Part shown: in pieces, positions 26,366 to 36,615 of the stretch
How the letters are laid out: every line of letters begins with the position of its first letter
Position numbering within the stretch: position 1 is the first letter of the stretch
DNA from: Acidaminococcus timonensis
GTDB taxonomy: Bacteria > Bacillota > Negativicutes > Acidaminococcales > Acidaminococcaceae
NCBI RefSeq assembly: GCF_900106585.1
Contig: NZ_FNWH01000005.1
Location: 249,962-313,961 of the forward strand
Length of the DNA stretch: 64,000 nucleotides
Direction of reading: 5' to 3'
Notes under the pieces: generated by a model
Database searches by the model: none
The model's input: the letters and a program-made list of their open reading frames with translations, nothing else
What the model was told of the DNA's origin: nothing
Made by a program: the position numbers and the translations under genes

Positions 26366-27727
26366 TCAGCCTGCCTCCAGGGCCATTTTCAGAGCCCGGA
26401 CCCCGGCCTGGATCTTTTCTCCGGCGATACCCGCGAAGGAAAGGAGGAATTCGGGCCATTTTCCGGAGGTGGGCCCCTTCACCGGGATGATTTTTACCCC
26501 TCCCATCAGGGCCTTCCGGGCCAGTTCCTCCGCCGTACCCGGCAGGTGCAGTGCGATGTGCAGATGGAGTCCGGAGCCATAGCTCAAAAGCTCCACCTGC
26601 TTGCCGAATCCCTGCAGCAGTGCGGTCTGCAGCTGCTGGCTCTTGCTCCAGTAGGAGTTCCGCAGTTTCCGGATATGCCGGGTAAGATGTCCTTCTGCAA
26701 TATAAGAGGCCAGGGCCAGCTGTTCTACCGTGGAAGAGGTCTGGTTGTACCGGTCCGCAATGGAACGGTAGCCATTCAGAAGCTTTTCCGGCAGCACCAG
26801 ATAGCTGATGCGCAGGGAGGGGAGCAGGGTCCGGGAAAACGACCCCAGGTAAATGATCTGCTCCCGATTGCCAAAGCTGTGGAGAGCTGGAATAGGCTGG
26901 TGCAGATAGCGGAACTCTCCGTTGTAGTCGTCCTCCAGCAGGTACACCCGTTCCAGCTGGGTAGCCACGATCAGATTGTTCCGTTCCCGCTGCGTCAGGG
27001 CCCGTCCCTTGTAGGGATTGGTGGGCGAGATCATGAGCAGCCCGGGCCAGTCGGCCTTGGGATTCCCCGGGTCAAAGCGCCGGGTCTCCCATCCCATCAG
27101 GTGGAAAATCTGCTCTGCCTGGGGAAACCCGGGTGCTTCCAGGCCCACGGCCTTTTCTGTCAGGGGCAGCAGGGGCAGCAATACCAGGAGCAGGGTCTGG
27201 AGCCCGGCTCCCACCAGGATCTGTTCCGGCCGGCACACCACACCCCGGGAGGCATAGCTGTACCGTGCTAGTACCTGGCGCAGTTCCGGCTCACCCTGAG
27301 GATCCCCATACCCGGCGATGGAAGAGGGATTGCGCAGCACCGCGTTCAGGCATCGCCGCCAGATCACTGTGTCAAAAGTAGAGGTATCGATGTAATTGTT
27401 GGAGAAATTATAGAGTACGGCCGGTCGTTTTTCTTCCGGCTGTTCCGGCACCGTTTCCGTATCGCTCTCTTCCCGGGGCACATACTCCGCCACCTGATAC
27501 CCCCGGTTGGGCAGGTTGTGTACCACCCCCTGGTCGATCAGGATCTGATAGGCCGCTTCCACCGTGGTCCGGCTCAGCTTCAGGTTCCGGGTCAGCTGAC
27601 GGATGGAGGGCAGGAACTCTCCGCTCACCAGATGTCCCTGGGCGATTTCCTGCCGAAAGTACCGGGCCAGCTGTTTGTACAAAGGACCCTGTCCGTCCTG
27701 TGCCCGAAAGGTAAAGATAGTCGCCAT
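26366..27727 (-). CDS. MocR/PdxR-type regulator (GntR HTH + aminotransferase fold), PLP lysine replaced by Arg
   Basis: 453 aa. Residues 1-75 are a GntR winged helix (PSIRQLTRNLKLSRTTVEAAY); from about 110 the protein has an aminotransferase class I fold, with the GYGDPQGEPELR, SPTNPYKGRAL and LLEDDYNGEFRY motifs. In MocR proteins the PLP Schiff-base Lys lies in G(S/T)FSK; here the sequence is GSFSRTLLPSLR, with Arg299 (codon at 26831-26833). It may sense a ligand without covalent PLP. No target gene is divergent to it. Start at 27727 follows AAGGAG. Confidence 0.88.
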   Translation of the reverse strand: MATIFTFRAQDGQGPLYKQLARYFRQEIAQGHLVSGEFLPSIRQLTRNLKLSRTTVEAAYQILIDQGVVHNLPNRGYQVAEYVPREESDTETVPEQPEEKRPAVLYNFSNNYIDTSTFDTVIWRRCLNAVLRNPSSIAGYGDPQGEPELRQVLARYSYASRGVVCRPEQILVGAGLQTLLLVLLPLLPLTEKAVGLEAPGFPQAEQIFHLMGWETRRFDPGNPKADWPGLLMISPTNPYKGRALTQRERNNLIVATQLERVYLLEDDYNGEFRYLHQPIPALHSFGNREQIIYLGSFSRTLLPSLRISYLVLPEKLLNGYRSIADRYNQTSSTVEQLALASYIAEGHLTRHIRKLRNSYWSKSQQLQTALLQGFGKQVELLSYGSGLHLHIALHLPGTAEELARKALMGGVKIIPVKGPTSGKWPEFLLSFAGIAGEKIQAGVRALKMALEAG

Positions 27728-27814
27728 CGCCGTACTCCTTTTTTCCATCGTTGTAGAAGAAAAATATCATCACGGCTATTATAGCATAATTGAGAAATGA
27801 GCCAGAGGCGAATT

Positions 27815-27858
27815 CCCTCTATCGGCTGAAGGCTAGTGACTGGAGACAAATGACTTGC
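27815..27858. repeat. degenerate CTAGTGACT-type intergenic repeat
   Basis: ATCGGCT, CTAGTGACT, GGAGAC and ATGAC words related to the spacer of the double-terminator modules, preceded by an AATGAGCC..AGGCGAATT stretch also found near 58100. Confidence 0.5.
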
Positions 27859-27863
27859 AAAAA

Positions 27864-27890
27864 AGAGGGTGCCGCATTGCGGCACCCTCT
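27864..27890 (-). terminator. terminator of the V-ATPase operon
   Basis: AGAGGGTGCCGC att GCGGCACCCTCT, a perfect 12-bp stem with T tail, 10 bases past the ntpD stop. Confidence 0.9.
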
Positions 27891-27900
27891 TTGCTTCCGT

Positions 27901-28536
27901 TTATGCCTGTTTCGCCATGATTTCTTTGGCTTTCATCAGGCGCACCGTACTGGCTCTTTCGTTTTCGCTGAGCTTCATGGTGATGTACTTGATGCTTTCC
28001 TGCATTTCCGGGATCATGACGTATTCCAGGGCATTCACCCGCCGGCGGGTCTTTTCGATTTCATCTGCCAGCATGTTGCAGGTTTTCTCCACCTGGGCCA
28101 GCTCCAGCAGATCCGGCAGGCAGGTGGTCAGTTCTGTCACGGCCGTATCCAGTTCCCCGGTGGTGAACACGAAGGAATAGGGTACCTGGGCGGCGTCATC
28201 CGCCGTAGCCCCCGTGTAGGTCAGCGTGGGCACATCTACGCTCATCACATTCTTGCTCCCCACTTCGAACTCGGCACTCCGGGCCGGGTAGAGCAGCGCT
28301 TCGTCCATGGTCAGGGACCCCATATGGGCCCGGGCCACCACGAAATGATGGGACACATTCTGCAGGGCTTTTTCCATCTTCACCCGCAGTTCGTGGTTCC
28401 GGCGGATATAGATCATGAACTGCCGGACCATTTCGTCCCGTTTGTCTTTCAGCAGTTTATGCCCCCGGACGGCGGTGGCCAGCCGGCGTTTCAGCCGGGT
28501 CAGCTCCATCCGGGTCGGATTTACGTTCGTAGCCAT
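27901..28536 (-). CDS. ntpD: V-type ATPase subunit D
   Basis: 211 aa. Helical throughout; the start NPTRMELTRLKRRLATAVRGHKLLKDKRDE is the conserved N-terminal coiled coil of subunit D, which forms the central rotor shaft inside the A3B3 head. Last gene of the operon, 3 bases after ntpB, followed by a strong terminator. GAGGGGG lies 8 bases before the ATG. Confidence 0.93.
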   Translation of the reverse strand: MATNVNPTRMELTRLKRRLATAVRGHKLLKDKRDEMVRQFMIYIRRNHELRVKMEKALQNVSHHFVVARAHMGSLTMDEALLYPARSAEFEVGSKNVMSVDVPTLTYTGATADDAAQVPYSFVFTTGELDTAVTELTTCLPDLLELAQVEKTCNMLADEIEKTRRRVNALEYVMIPEMQESIKYITMKLSENERASTVRLMKAKEIMAKQA

Positions 28537-28539
28537 GGG

Positions 28540-29931
28540 TTATTCCCCCTCGCTGCCGTCCGCCGGTTTGTAGTATTTATCCAGGTATTCATCCCGGATC
28601 CGTTTCAGTTCACTGCGCGGCAGGATGCCCAGCAGTTTCCAGCCCAGATCCAGGGTTTCCTCGATGGACCGGTTGGTCCGATAGCCCTGGGAAACGTATT
28701 CCCGTTCAAAGGCATCGGCAAATTTGGCATACAGTTTATCCACCTTGCTCAGGGCCGAATCCCCCAGGATGGTGGCCAGTTCCTTGGCCTGTTTCCCACG
28801 GGAGTAGGCAGCAAACAGCTGGTTCATGGTATCGGCATGGTCTTCCCGGGTCTTACCCTTGCCCACGCCTTTATCCTTCAGACGGGACAGGGACGGCAGC
28901 ACGTCAATGGGTGGTGTCAGCCCCTTCCGGTACAGTTCCCGGCTCAGGATAATCTGGCCTTCGGTGATATACCCGGTCAAGTCGGGGATGGGGTGGGTCT
29001 TGTCGTCTTCCGGCATGGACAGGATGGGGATCATGGTGATGGACCCCTTCTTGCCCCGGATCCGGCCAGCCCGTTCGTACATGGTGGCCAGGTCCGTATA
29101 CAGATAGCCCGGATAGCCCCGGCGGCCCGGCACTTCCTTACGGGCAGCAGACACTTCCCGCAGGGCGTCAGCATAGTTCGTAATATCGGTGATGATGACC
29201 AGTACGTGCATATCCAACTCGAAGGCCAGATATTCGGCAGCGGTGATGGCCATACGAGGCGTTGCGATCCGTTCGACAGCCGGGTCATTGGCCAGGTTGA
29301 TGAACATGACGGCACGGCTCAAAGCGCCGGTCCGGTTGAAGTCCTGCATGAAGAAGTTGGCTTCTTCAAAGGTGATCCCTACAGCCGCGAACACCACGGC
29401 GAATTTTTCGTCGGTGCCCCGTACTTTGGCCTGCCGGGCGATCTGGGCAGCCAGCTGGGCATGGGGCAGACCGGAACCGGAGAACACCGGCAGCTTCTGG
29501 CCCCGGACCAGGGTGTTCAGGCCGTCGATGGCGCTGATCCCGGTCTGGATGAATTCAGACGGATATTCCCGGGCGGCCGGGTTCATAGGTTCGCCGTTGA
29601 TATCCTTGTATTCTTCCGGAATGATGGCCGGGCCCCCGTCAATGGGTTTGCCCATGCCGTCGAACACACGGCCCAGCATGGAGGGAGCCACCCCCAGCTG
29701 GATGCCGTGGCCCAGAAAACGGGCTTTGGCGGTAGAGGGCTGCAGGCCCTGGGAATCTTCGAACAGCTGCACCATGGCTTTGTCCCCGTCCACCACCAGG
29801 ACCTTGCCGTTCCGGACTTCCCCGTTGGCCTGATGAATTTCCACCAGTTCATCGTAGGTGACGCCTTTGACCTGGTCCACCAGCATCAGAGGGCCCACCA
29901 CTTCACGGATGGTCTTGTAATCCTTACGCAT
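28540..29931 (-). CDS. ntpB: V-type ATPase subunit B
   Basis: 463 aa, full length. Non-catalytic nucleotide-binding subunit: the P-loop position reads [12 protein letters not shown], as expected for B, and the ITDMTNY-type motif appears as [13 protein letters not shown]. It alternates with A in the soluble head. The ATG at 29931 (GGAGG about 10 bases upstream) overlaps the ntpA stop by 8 bases. Confidence 0.96.
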   Translation of the reverse strand: MRKDYKTIREVVGPLMLVDQVKGVTYDELVEIHQANGEVRNGKVLVVDGDKAMVQLFEDSQGLQPSTAKARFLGHGIQLGVAPSMLGRVFDGMGKPIDGGPAIIPEEYKDINGEPMNPAAREYPSEFIQTGISAIDGLNTLVRGQKLPVFSGSGLPHAQLAAQIARQAKVRGTDEKFAVVFAAVGITFEEANFFMQDFNRTGALSRAVMFINLANDPAVERIATPRMAITAAEYLAFELDMHVLVIITDITNYADALREVSAARKEVPGRRGYPGYLYTDLATMYERAGRIRGKKGSITMIPILSMPEDDKTHPIPDLTGYITEGQIILSRELYRKGLTPPIDVLPSLSRLKDKGVGKGKTREDHADTMNQLFAAYSRGKQAKELATILGDSALSKVDKLYAKFADAFEREYVSQGYRTNRSIEETLDLGWKLLGILPRSELKRIRDEYLDKYYKPADGSEGE

Positions 29932-31696
29932 CTTGTTCACCCTCCTCCGTCAGTTCAGTAAAGGCCTGTTCCAGTTCCTGGTTCAGCTGGGCGAACTTTT
30001 CCTTCCGTTCACTTTCCGGAATATACTTGGCACGGCCGATCTGTTCCCGGATGGGCATTTCGATCAGCTTGTCCAGTTTCACATGCTTCGTCATGGCATC
30101 CAGGGCCTTTTCGTACCAGGTGATGATCAGCTTCAGCATGTCATACTGTTTTTCCAGGGACGTATAGGTATCCACTTCGTGGAAGGAGTTCTGGTGCAGG
30201 AAGTCTTCCCGGATGGACCGGGCGCATTCCATGGTGATCCGGTCTTTAAAGCCCAGGGCATCGATCCCTACCAGACGGACGATTTCGTTCAGGCTGGATT
30301 CTTCCTGGAGGATTTCCATGGCGGTCCCCACCAGTTTGGACCAGTCAGGCGCCACTTTTTCATCGTAGTATTTCCGCAGCCGGTCGGAATACAGGGAATA
30401 GCTCTGCAGCCAGTCGATGGCCGGGAAATGACGGGCATAGGCCAGGGCGGAGGACAGACACCAGAACACCTTGACGATCCGCAGGGTTGCCTGGGAGACC
30501 GGTTCGGAAATATCCCCGCCGGGAGGCGATACGGCCCCGATGGCGGAAACAGCGCCGACCCGCTGGTCCTTACCCAGACATTCCACTTCGCCGGCCCGTT
30601 CGTAGTATTCGGCCAGACGGGAAGCCAGGTACGCCGGATACCCTTCTTCACCGGGCATTTCTTCCAGACGGGAGGACATTTCACGCAGGGCTTCGGCCCA
30701 GCGGGACGTGGAGTCAGCCATGATGGCCACTTTGTAGCCCATGTCCCGATAGTATTCGGCGATGGTAATACCCGTATAAATGGACGCTTCACGGGCGGCC
30801 ACCGGCATATCGGAGGTGTTGGCGATCAGCACCGTCCGCTTCATCAGCGGCAGGCCGGTGCGGGGATCCTTCAGGGCCGGGAATTCGTTCAGTACGTCGG
30901 TCATTTCGTTGCCCCGTTCGCCGCAGCCCACGTACACGATGATGTCTGCGTCAGCCCACTTGGCCAGCTGGTGCTGGATGACCGTCTTGCCGCTGCCGAA
31001 AGGTCCGGGCACGGCGGCCACGCCCCCTTTGGCAATGGGGAACAGGGTATCGATGACCCGCTGCCCGGTGACCATGGGTTCTTCCGGAGGCAGCTTCGTC
31101 TTATAGGGCCGTGCCACACGGACCGGCCATTGCTGCAGCATGGGGTATTCCTTCACTTCGCCCTTGCTGTCCTTCAGTTTGTACACCGGGTCCAGGATGG
31201 TGGCTTCCCCTTCATAGACCCATTCCACCGTGCCGCTCTTGCCGGGAGGCACCATGATCTTGTGCAGTACGGCTGGGGTTTCCTGCACTGTACCGATCAC
31301 ATCGCCGCCGCTGACGGCATCGCCCACTTTGGCCACGGGCACGAACTGCCATTTCTTTTCCCGGTCCAGCTTGGGTACTTCCACGCCCCGGCTGATCCGG
31401 TCTCCGGCCAGTTCATAGATTTTTTCCAGAGGACGCTGGATCCCGTCGAAGATACTTTCGATCAGGCCGGGGGCCAGTTCCACACTCATGGGAGCTCCGG
31501 TGGATTCCACCGGTTCCCCCGGGCCCAGGCCGGCCGTTTCTTCGTAGACCTGGATGGAAGCTTTATCGTCACGAAGCTCGATGACTTCACCGATCAGGCG
31601 CTTGTCACTGACGCGGACCATATCATGGAGCTGCACGTCCTGCATCCCTTCGGCGACAATCAGCGGGCCGGATACTTTTACGATCTTTCCACTCAC
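29924..31696 (-). CDS. ntpA: V-type ATPase catalytic subunit A
   Basis: 590 aa. Walker [10 protein letters not shown], the long non-homologous insert before it, and Walker B region [16 protein letters not shown] are present. Catalytic ATP hydrolysis/synthesis subunit. It starts with GTG at 31696, where only a weak purine-rich site is seen; it lies 9 bases after ntpG, so coupling may help. Confidence 0.96.
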   Translation of the reverse strand: MSGKIVKVSGPLIVAEGMQDVQLHDMVRVSDKRLIGEVIELRDDKASIQVYEETAGLGPGEPVESTGAPMSVELAPGLIESIFDGIQRPLEKIYELAGDRISRGVEVPKLDREKKWQFVPVAKVGDAVSGGDVIGTVQETPAVLHKIMVPPGKSGTVEWVYEGEATILDPVYKLKDSKGEVKEYPMLQQWPVRVARPYKTKLPPEEPMVTGQRVIDTLFPIAKGGVAAVPGPFGSGKTVIQHQLAKWADADIIVYVGCGERGNEMTDVLNEFPALKDPRTGLPLMKRTVLIANTSDMPVAAREASIYTGITIAEYYRDMGYKVAIMADSTSRWAEALREMSSRLEEMPGEEGYPAYLASRLAEYYERAGEVECLGKDQRVGAVSAIGAVSPPGGDISEPVSQATLRIVKVFWCLSSALAYARHFPAIDWLQSYSLYSDRLRKYYDEKVAPDWSKLVGTAMEILQEESSLNEIVRLVGIDALGFKDRITMECARSIREDFLHQNSFHEVDTYTSLEKQYDMLKLIITWYEKALDAMTKHVKLDKLIEMPIREQIGRAKYIPESERKEKFAQLNQELEQAFTELTEEGEQDA

Positions 31697-31705
31697 GATT
31701 GTTCC

Positions 31706-32032
31706 CTACCCTTCCTTGAATAGAATATCGGCGCCCACTGCTTTTTCCACGTTTTCCCGGACACGCTTCAGGCCCAGCCCCAGGGACTTGCTCCCGGCGG
31801 GAATGGGGATGATAGCGGGAAAGGTAGCGGTAGCATATTCGTCGATCACTGCCTGGGCCTTCTGGGCCGCGATTTCCGTGATGTAGATCACGGCGTAGCC
31901 CTTGTCGGCCAGGTGGTGGATCCTGCGCTCTATCTGTTCTTTTTCTTCTTCGTAGAATACATCGAACCCTACGGCTTTGAAGATCATCACGGAGCTGGGA
32001 TCACCGATCACTGCAATTTTTTTCTTTTCCAT
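31706..32032 (-). CDS. ntpG: V-type ATPase subunit F (NtpG)
   Basis: 108 aa. Begins KKKIAVIGDPSSVMIFKAVG, the Rossmann-like fold of subunit F in the central stalk. Start 32032 has GGGAGG 8 bases before it; a longer frame to 32191 overlaps ntpC and is not used. Confidence 0.9.
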   Translation of the reverse strand: MEKKKIAVIGDPSSVMIFKAVGFDVFYEEEKEQIERRIHHLADKGYAVIYITEIAAQKAQAVIDEYATATFPAIIPIPAGSKSLGLGLKRVRENVEKAVGADILFKEG

Positions 32033-32058
32033 ATGGTTGCCTCCCATGCTTCCTGTGA

Positions 32059-33054
32059 TCAGGCGTAGACATCCGGCAGCTGGGGTTCGAACCCGCCCTG
32101 GATGGCCCCGAAGATCATCCGCAGGGCTTCCGCCTCGGTTTCCCGGGCTTCCAGGTAGCCTACGATGGGCCCCAGGGAATGGGTATCCCATTTGGCCCGG
32201 CGCAGGATCAGATTCAAGCCTTCCTTCATCCGTTTGGGGATGACGGCCAACTCGTTCGTCTGTGCAAATTCATTGATGGCCTGGACCAGTTCTGCCCCGT
32301 GGCTTCCCTGGTTCAGCCGTGCCCCCAGCTGTTCCGGCGGCACGTCCAGGCTCTCTTCGAACACCGTTTTGGGGATGTCCCCACAGTCCACCAGGACCAG
32401 CCGCAGCTGGGACAGTTCCCAGTGCAGGTTCTGGGCCCGGATCAGGCTGATGGTGTTCTGGTAATCGGCCCACAGGGAAAAGTAGTTCCGGATGAACCCA
32501 TTTTCCTTTTTCCGGTCCAGTACCTCTTTGGCCTGGCGGAACAGGGCTCCGTCCAACTGAGCGCTGAGCCGGAAAGGATCCGCCTCCCGGGCCAGGTCCG
32601 CTTCGATCTGGTTCAGGGTCTCATTGTAGATCGGCGGCAGATCTTCGTAATATTTGGTCTGGACCATATCCTTCAGCAGGGACAGGTCGAAATTCCCTCC
32701 CTCCCGCAAGATGCCATCAGCGGACGTTCCCAGCAGCCGGCCCTTCAGCAGGGCCTTCAGGTTGTGGGTATCCACCGGCAGCAGGAACAGACCGGTCAGT
32801 TCCGCATCCGGGGTCAGTTCCCGGATCCGTTTCCGGGTCAGCTGGAGCTGATCCCGGATGATGAAGTCGATTTCTCCCAGGGCGATTTCCTGTTCCGTGG
32901 CCACGTTCTCTCCGTAGCCGGTCTCCAGCAGCAGCTTCATGGCTTCCTTCGTGGTGGAAGCCTCCGCAATGCGCCGGAGCTGGGCTGCGGTGAGCAGATG
33001 GGTGGACAGGACACTGATCCGGCCCAGGGCATATTCATAACTGGGCTGGGGCAT
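32059..33054 (-). CDS. ntpC: V-type ATPase subunit C
   Basis: 331 aa, helical. The start PSYEYALGRISVLSTHLL and the LKALLKGRLLG repeat are typical of subunit C, the adapter between the central stalk and the proteolipid ring. GGAGGTG precedes the ATG; 1 base separates it from the ntpE stop. Confidence 0.92.
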   Translation of the reverse strand: MPQPSYEYALGRISVLSTHLLTAAQLRRIAEASTTKEAMKLLLETGYGENVATEQEIALGEIDFIIRDQLQLTRKRIRELTPDAELTGLFLLPVDTHNLKALLKGRLLGTSADGILREGGNFDLSLLKDMVQTKYYEDLPPIYNETLNQIEADLAREADPFRLSAQLDGALFRQAKEVLDRKKENGFIRNYFSLWADYQNTISLIRAQNLHWELSQLRLVLVDCGDIPKTVFEESLDVPPEQLGARLNQGSHGAELVQAINEFAQTNELAVIPKRMKEGLNLILRRAKWDTHSLGPIVGYLEARETEAEALRMIFGAIQGGFEPQLPDVYA

Positions 33055-33055
33055 A

Positions 33056-33664
33056 TTACTTCACCTCCGCGCCAAACAGAAGCTCTGCTACGCGATATTC
33101 CTCCCCGGTCCGTACCTCTTCCAGCAGGGTGGCAAAAGAGCCATCGTAATCACAGGTTTCTCCCTGGATCAGCAATCCATCGGAAAAATCCGCCGGAGTG
33201 TCAGACAGGGTCAGTTTGCCTTTTTTGCCCGCCTGTTTCAGGGCGGCGTTGATCCGGTCCAGGAAGCCGTCTTCATACCGTTTCCGATCCTTGGCCGGTA
33301 CCACCAGGGTTTCGTGGCCGGTCAGATCCGCACTGAGGATGATCCGGCCGATCAGGTCCTTCCACTGGTCTTCCGGCAGGTCCGCCAATTGTTTGGCAGC
33401 CCGGTCGAAAGCCTCCTGGAGGACCTGCCGTTTGCTGGCCAGGTTCTCTTTCCGGCTCTGCAGTTCCGCAATCAGCTGCAGCCGTCCCGCAGCCTCCCTG
33501 GCATCCACCTGGGATTTGGCCTGGATTTCCCGGACTTCCTCCTGGGCCTTGGCCAGGATCCGGTCTTTTTCCTTCTGGGCTTTATCCCGGGCTGCTGCCC
33601 CGATGGCGGCCGCGTCCTGCTTGGCTTCTTCTTCAATTTTTTGAATGATTTTATCGCCAGACAC
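33056..33664 (-). CDS. ntpE: V-type ATPase subunit E
   Basis: 202 aa. A long charged N-terminal helix (about 1-110) and a small C-terminal head, typical for the peripheral stalk subunit E. A GTG start at 33664 is preferred (AAAGGG 8 bases upstream); another GTG at 33673 lies inside the ribosome-binding site. Confidence 0.88.
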   Translation of the reverse strand: MSGDKIIQKIEEEAKQDAAAIGAAARDKAQKEKDRILAKAQEEVREIQAKSQVDAREAAGRLQLIAELQSRKENLASKRQVLQEAFDRAAKQLADLPEDQWKDLIGRIILSADLTGHETLVVPAKDRKRYEDGFLDRINAALKQAGKKGKLTLSDTPADFSDGLLIQGETCDYDGSFATLLEEVRTGEEYRVAELLFGAEVK

Positions 33665-33679
33665 GACAGTCACCCTTTC

Positions 33680-34162
<483 letters not shown>

Positions 34163-34172
34163 TTATCCTCCC

Positions 34173-36029
34173 TTATTTCGTAATATCCGTAAACTTGGTC
34201 CGGAGTGCCAAGGGCAGGAACGCCCGGCCGCCGGCTTCATAGAACTTGCCGAAGAACTCGATGTACTGCAGACGGCTGCTGTGCACGAACGCACCCAGCA
34301 CGTTGATGATGATATTGAAATAGTGGCCGGCCAGAAGGACGAGGATGGCTGCCACGATGCCCACAGGGCCCGCGCTCCACAACATCTGGGCCACGGTATT
34401 GATGACCATGGCGATGACGCCGGTGGCCAGCCCCAGGGCGAAGATCCGGGAATAACTCAGCAGATCGCTCAGGTAGCCGCTGATGTTGTACAGGGTCAGC
34501 AGGCCGCCCAGCAGACGGCTGACGATGCCCTTCTTTTCCCGTCCGCCGAACAGGATGATGATGCCCGCACCCAGCCAGGCCAGGTACTTGCCGATGGGCC
34601 CCGGTACCAGGGCCATTAGGAAGAAGCCCAGGAACATGATGAGCCAGCTGATCTGGTCACAGACCGCACCCATCACATCCCCATCCCGCAGCAGCATGTA
34701 GACTTTCACCAGCATACCGGCCACCAGATGGATGGCGCCCAGGCCGAAGCACAGGGCCAGCATCTTCAGGGGCTCCTTCATGGGCACGAACAGTAACGGT
34801 TTCCATTCCAGGCCGAACCAGCCGCCGAACATGGCCCCCCACAGCACTGTAGAAATGCTGCCGAAGAAGATGACCAGGGCCAGCTGCCGGGCAAAACCCG
34901 TGGGTTTGAATTTCTTCAGGGCGAAATACAGCATCACCGTCAGGACCAGTCCATAGCCCGCATCCGACAGCATCATTCCGAAGAAGATGAAGTGGAAAGG
35001 CGCCATGATCAAATCCGGGTCGATGGAACCGGCCTTGGGCAGGGAATACAGTTCCACTACGCTTTCGTAGGGTTCCACCAGTTTGCCGTTTTCCAGCACC
35101 GTGGGCGGAATCTCGCCCTCTGCCGGGTCGGCAAAGGTGAGCTGGTAGGCATCCGTCACGCTCTGGATGACTTTCTCCACCCGACGGGTCCGGTCCTTCC
35201 GTACCCAGCCCTGGACCTTGAAAGCACTCACCGTTTCCACGCCCCCGTTCTGGAGCCGTTCGTGGGTGGTGCTCAGCTGATCGTAATACAGTTCCACCTG
35301 CTGCTTCCGGGGCAGGATGTCCTTGGTTTCCTGCTGCAGGCGGGCGATCTTATCCTCCCGTTCTTTGGCTTCCTGGAGCAGTTCCTGCTGGACCTGGGCC
35401 GCCGTGCCGCTGCGTTTGGGCAGCACCGCCTCACTGAAGTCATGTTCCTTCAGCAGGTGTTTCACCGCTTCCTCGTCCCGGTTATAGGCCAGTACCACCA
35501 GGGCCCGTCCATCCTGGCCGTCCCCGTAGGTCTTCCAGTCAGCCAGCAGCTTGGCCATACCTTCCTGGAACGCCGACAGCTCTTTTTCCGGAAGGAAGCC
35601 CACATGGCAATGGGTGGTTTCCGTAAAGCTCAGCTGTTCCAGGGGGATATCCAGCTGCAGCCAGGGCTGCAGGCTTTCGGCCTGGGTCCTGAGGGCCGCC
35701 GCTTCGCTCTCCAGAGAAGCGATTTTGCTGGCCGTGGTATCCAGCTGTTCTGTCAGACGTTTTCCTTCTCCGGTTTCCTTCAGGAAATCCGGATAGGAGA
35801 CCTGTTCCTTCTGGGGGAACAGGGGATTTTTGGCCCCGTTCTGCACCAGGAACTGGAGCACTGCCCCGGTCTTATCCAGTTGGGCGCTGACAGTTTCGGC
35901 TCCGGGCAGGGCCTTGCTTCCTGCTTCCGGTTCCAGCATGACGCTGCCGTCCTTCTGCAGGGCCAGCAGCAGGGCATCGCGATCGGCCTTCAAGGCGTAG
36001 AGCGTTAGTTTTTGCATTGGGACTAACAT
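34173..36029 (-). CDS. ntpI: V-type ATPase membrane subunit I
   Basis: 618 aa. N-terminal cytoplasmic domain with coiled coils (about 1-320), then eight or so membrane segments, including the GMMLSDAGYG and GHYFNIIINVLGAFVHSSRLQYIEFF regions with the conserved Arg needed for ion passage. Stator of the ion channel. The ATG at 36029 overlaps the ntpF stop (ATGTTAG), so translation is coupled; MQKLTLYAL at 36017 is an alternative start. Confidence 0.93.
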   Translation of the reverse strand: MLVPMQKLTLYALKADRDALLLALQKDGSVMLEPEAGSKALPGAETVSAQLDKTGAVLQFLVQNGAKNPLFPQKEQVSYPDFLKETGEGKRLTEQLDTTASKIASLESEAAALRTQAESLQPWLQLDIPLEQLSFTETTHCHVGFLPEKELSAFQEGMAKLLADWKTYGDGQDGRALVVLAYNRDEEAVKHLLKEHDFSEAVLPKRSGTAAQVQQELLQEAKEREDKIARLQQETKDILPRKQQVELYYDQLSTTHERLQNGGVETVSAFKVQGWVRKDRTRRVEKVIQSVTDAYQLTFADPAEGEIPPTVLENGKLVEPYESVVELYSLPKAGSIDPDLIMAPFHFIFFGMMLSDAGYGLVLTVMLYFALKKFKPTGFARQLALVIFFGSISTVLWGAMFGGWFGLEWKPLLFVPMKEPLKMLALCFGLGAIHLVAGMLVKVYMLLRDGDVMGAVCDQISWLIMFLGFFLMALVPGPIGKYLAWLGAGIIILFGGREKKGIVSRLLGGLLTLYNISGYLSDLLSYSRIFALGLATGVIAMVINTVAQMLWSAGPVGIVAAILVLLAGHYFNIIINVLGAFVHSSRLQYIEFFGKFYEAGGRAFLPLALRTKFTDITK

Positions 36030-36334
36030 TCGATCACGACCTTCTTCATAATGTACTGCACGGCCTGGTCCAGGTTCTTCCGGGCTTCCGCCGCCTGGGC
36101 TGCATCTCTGGCCCGGTTCTCTTCCACCAGGGCATCGGCTTCCTTCTTCGCCTGGGCTTCCGCCTGGGCAATGGCTTCAGCAGCCTGTTTCCGGGCTTCC
36201 GCAATCAGGGCTTCTGCCTCTTTATGGGCTTCCGCCTGGGCATCCCGCACCGTGTTCCGGGCATCCAGGGTGGCCTGTTTCTTCAGTGCATCCGCCTTCT
36301 GCTCGGCATTTTTGATGTCTTCCAGCATGGACAT
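36023..36334 (-). CDS. ntpF: V-type ATPase stalk subunit (NtpF/subunit G-H type)
   Basis: 103 aa, almost entirely one Ala/Glu/Lys-rich coiled coil (MSMLEDIKNAEQKADALKKQ onwards). Partner of subunit E in the peripheral stalk. First gene of the operon. Start 36334 follows AAGGTGGTGAG. The 281-base gap to the divergent lysR gene is A/T-rich; I find no convincing minus-strand promoter in it. Confidence 0.85.
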   Translation of the reverse strand: MSMLEDIKNAEQKADALKKQATLDARNTVRDAQAEAHKEAEALIAEARKQAAEAIAQAEAQAKKEADALVEENRARDAAQAAEARKNLDQAVQYIMKKVVIEC

Positions 36335-36615
36335 GGTCTCACCACCTTTTTCTTCCCACTCAGGGACTTTCATAGAGAAATTCCCTGTACAACTTCCAGG
36401 GTCAATGAAATCACTGGTACAATATAAGTATTCAACAAGAGAACAAAAAATCCTGCTGATGTGCCTATATGATTTCATTATACTATACTGTACCCGTTTT
36501 TGTAACATTAATTTTAGTCTTTTTTACAGTATTTTTACAATTTGTACCATTATGCAACTATTTTTCATTTTATGATAAAATAGATTAATAAGGATCAATG
36601 GAGGGAGGGTCGCTG

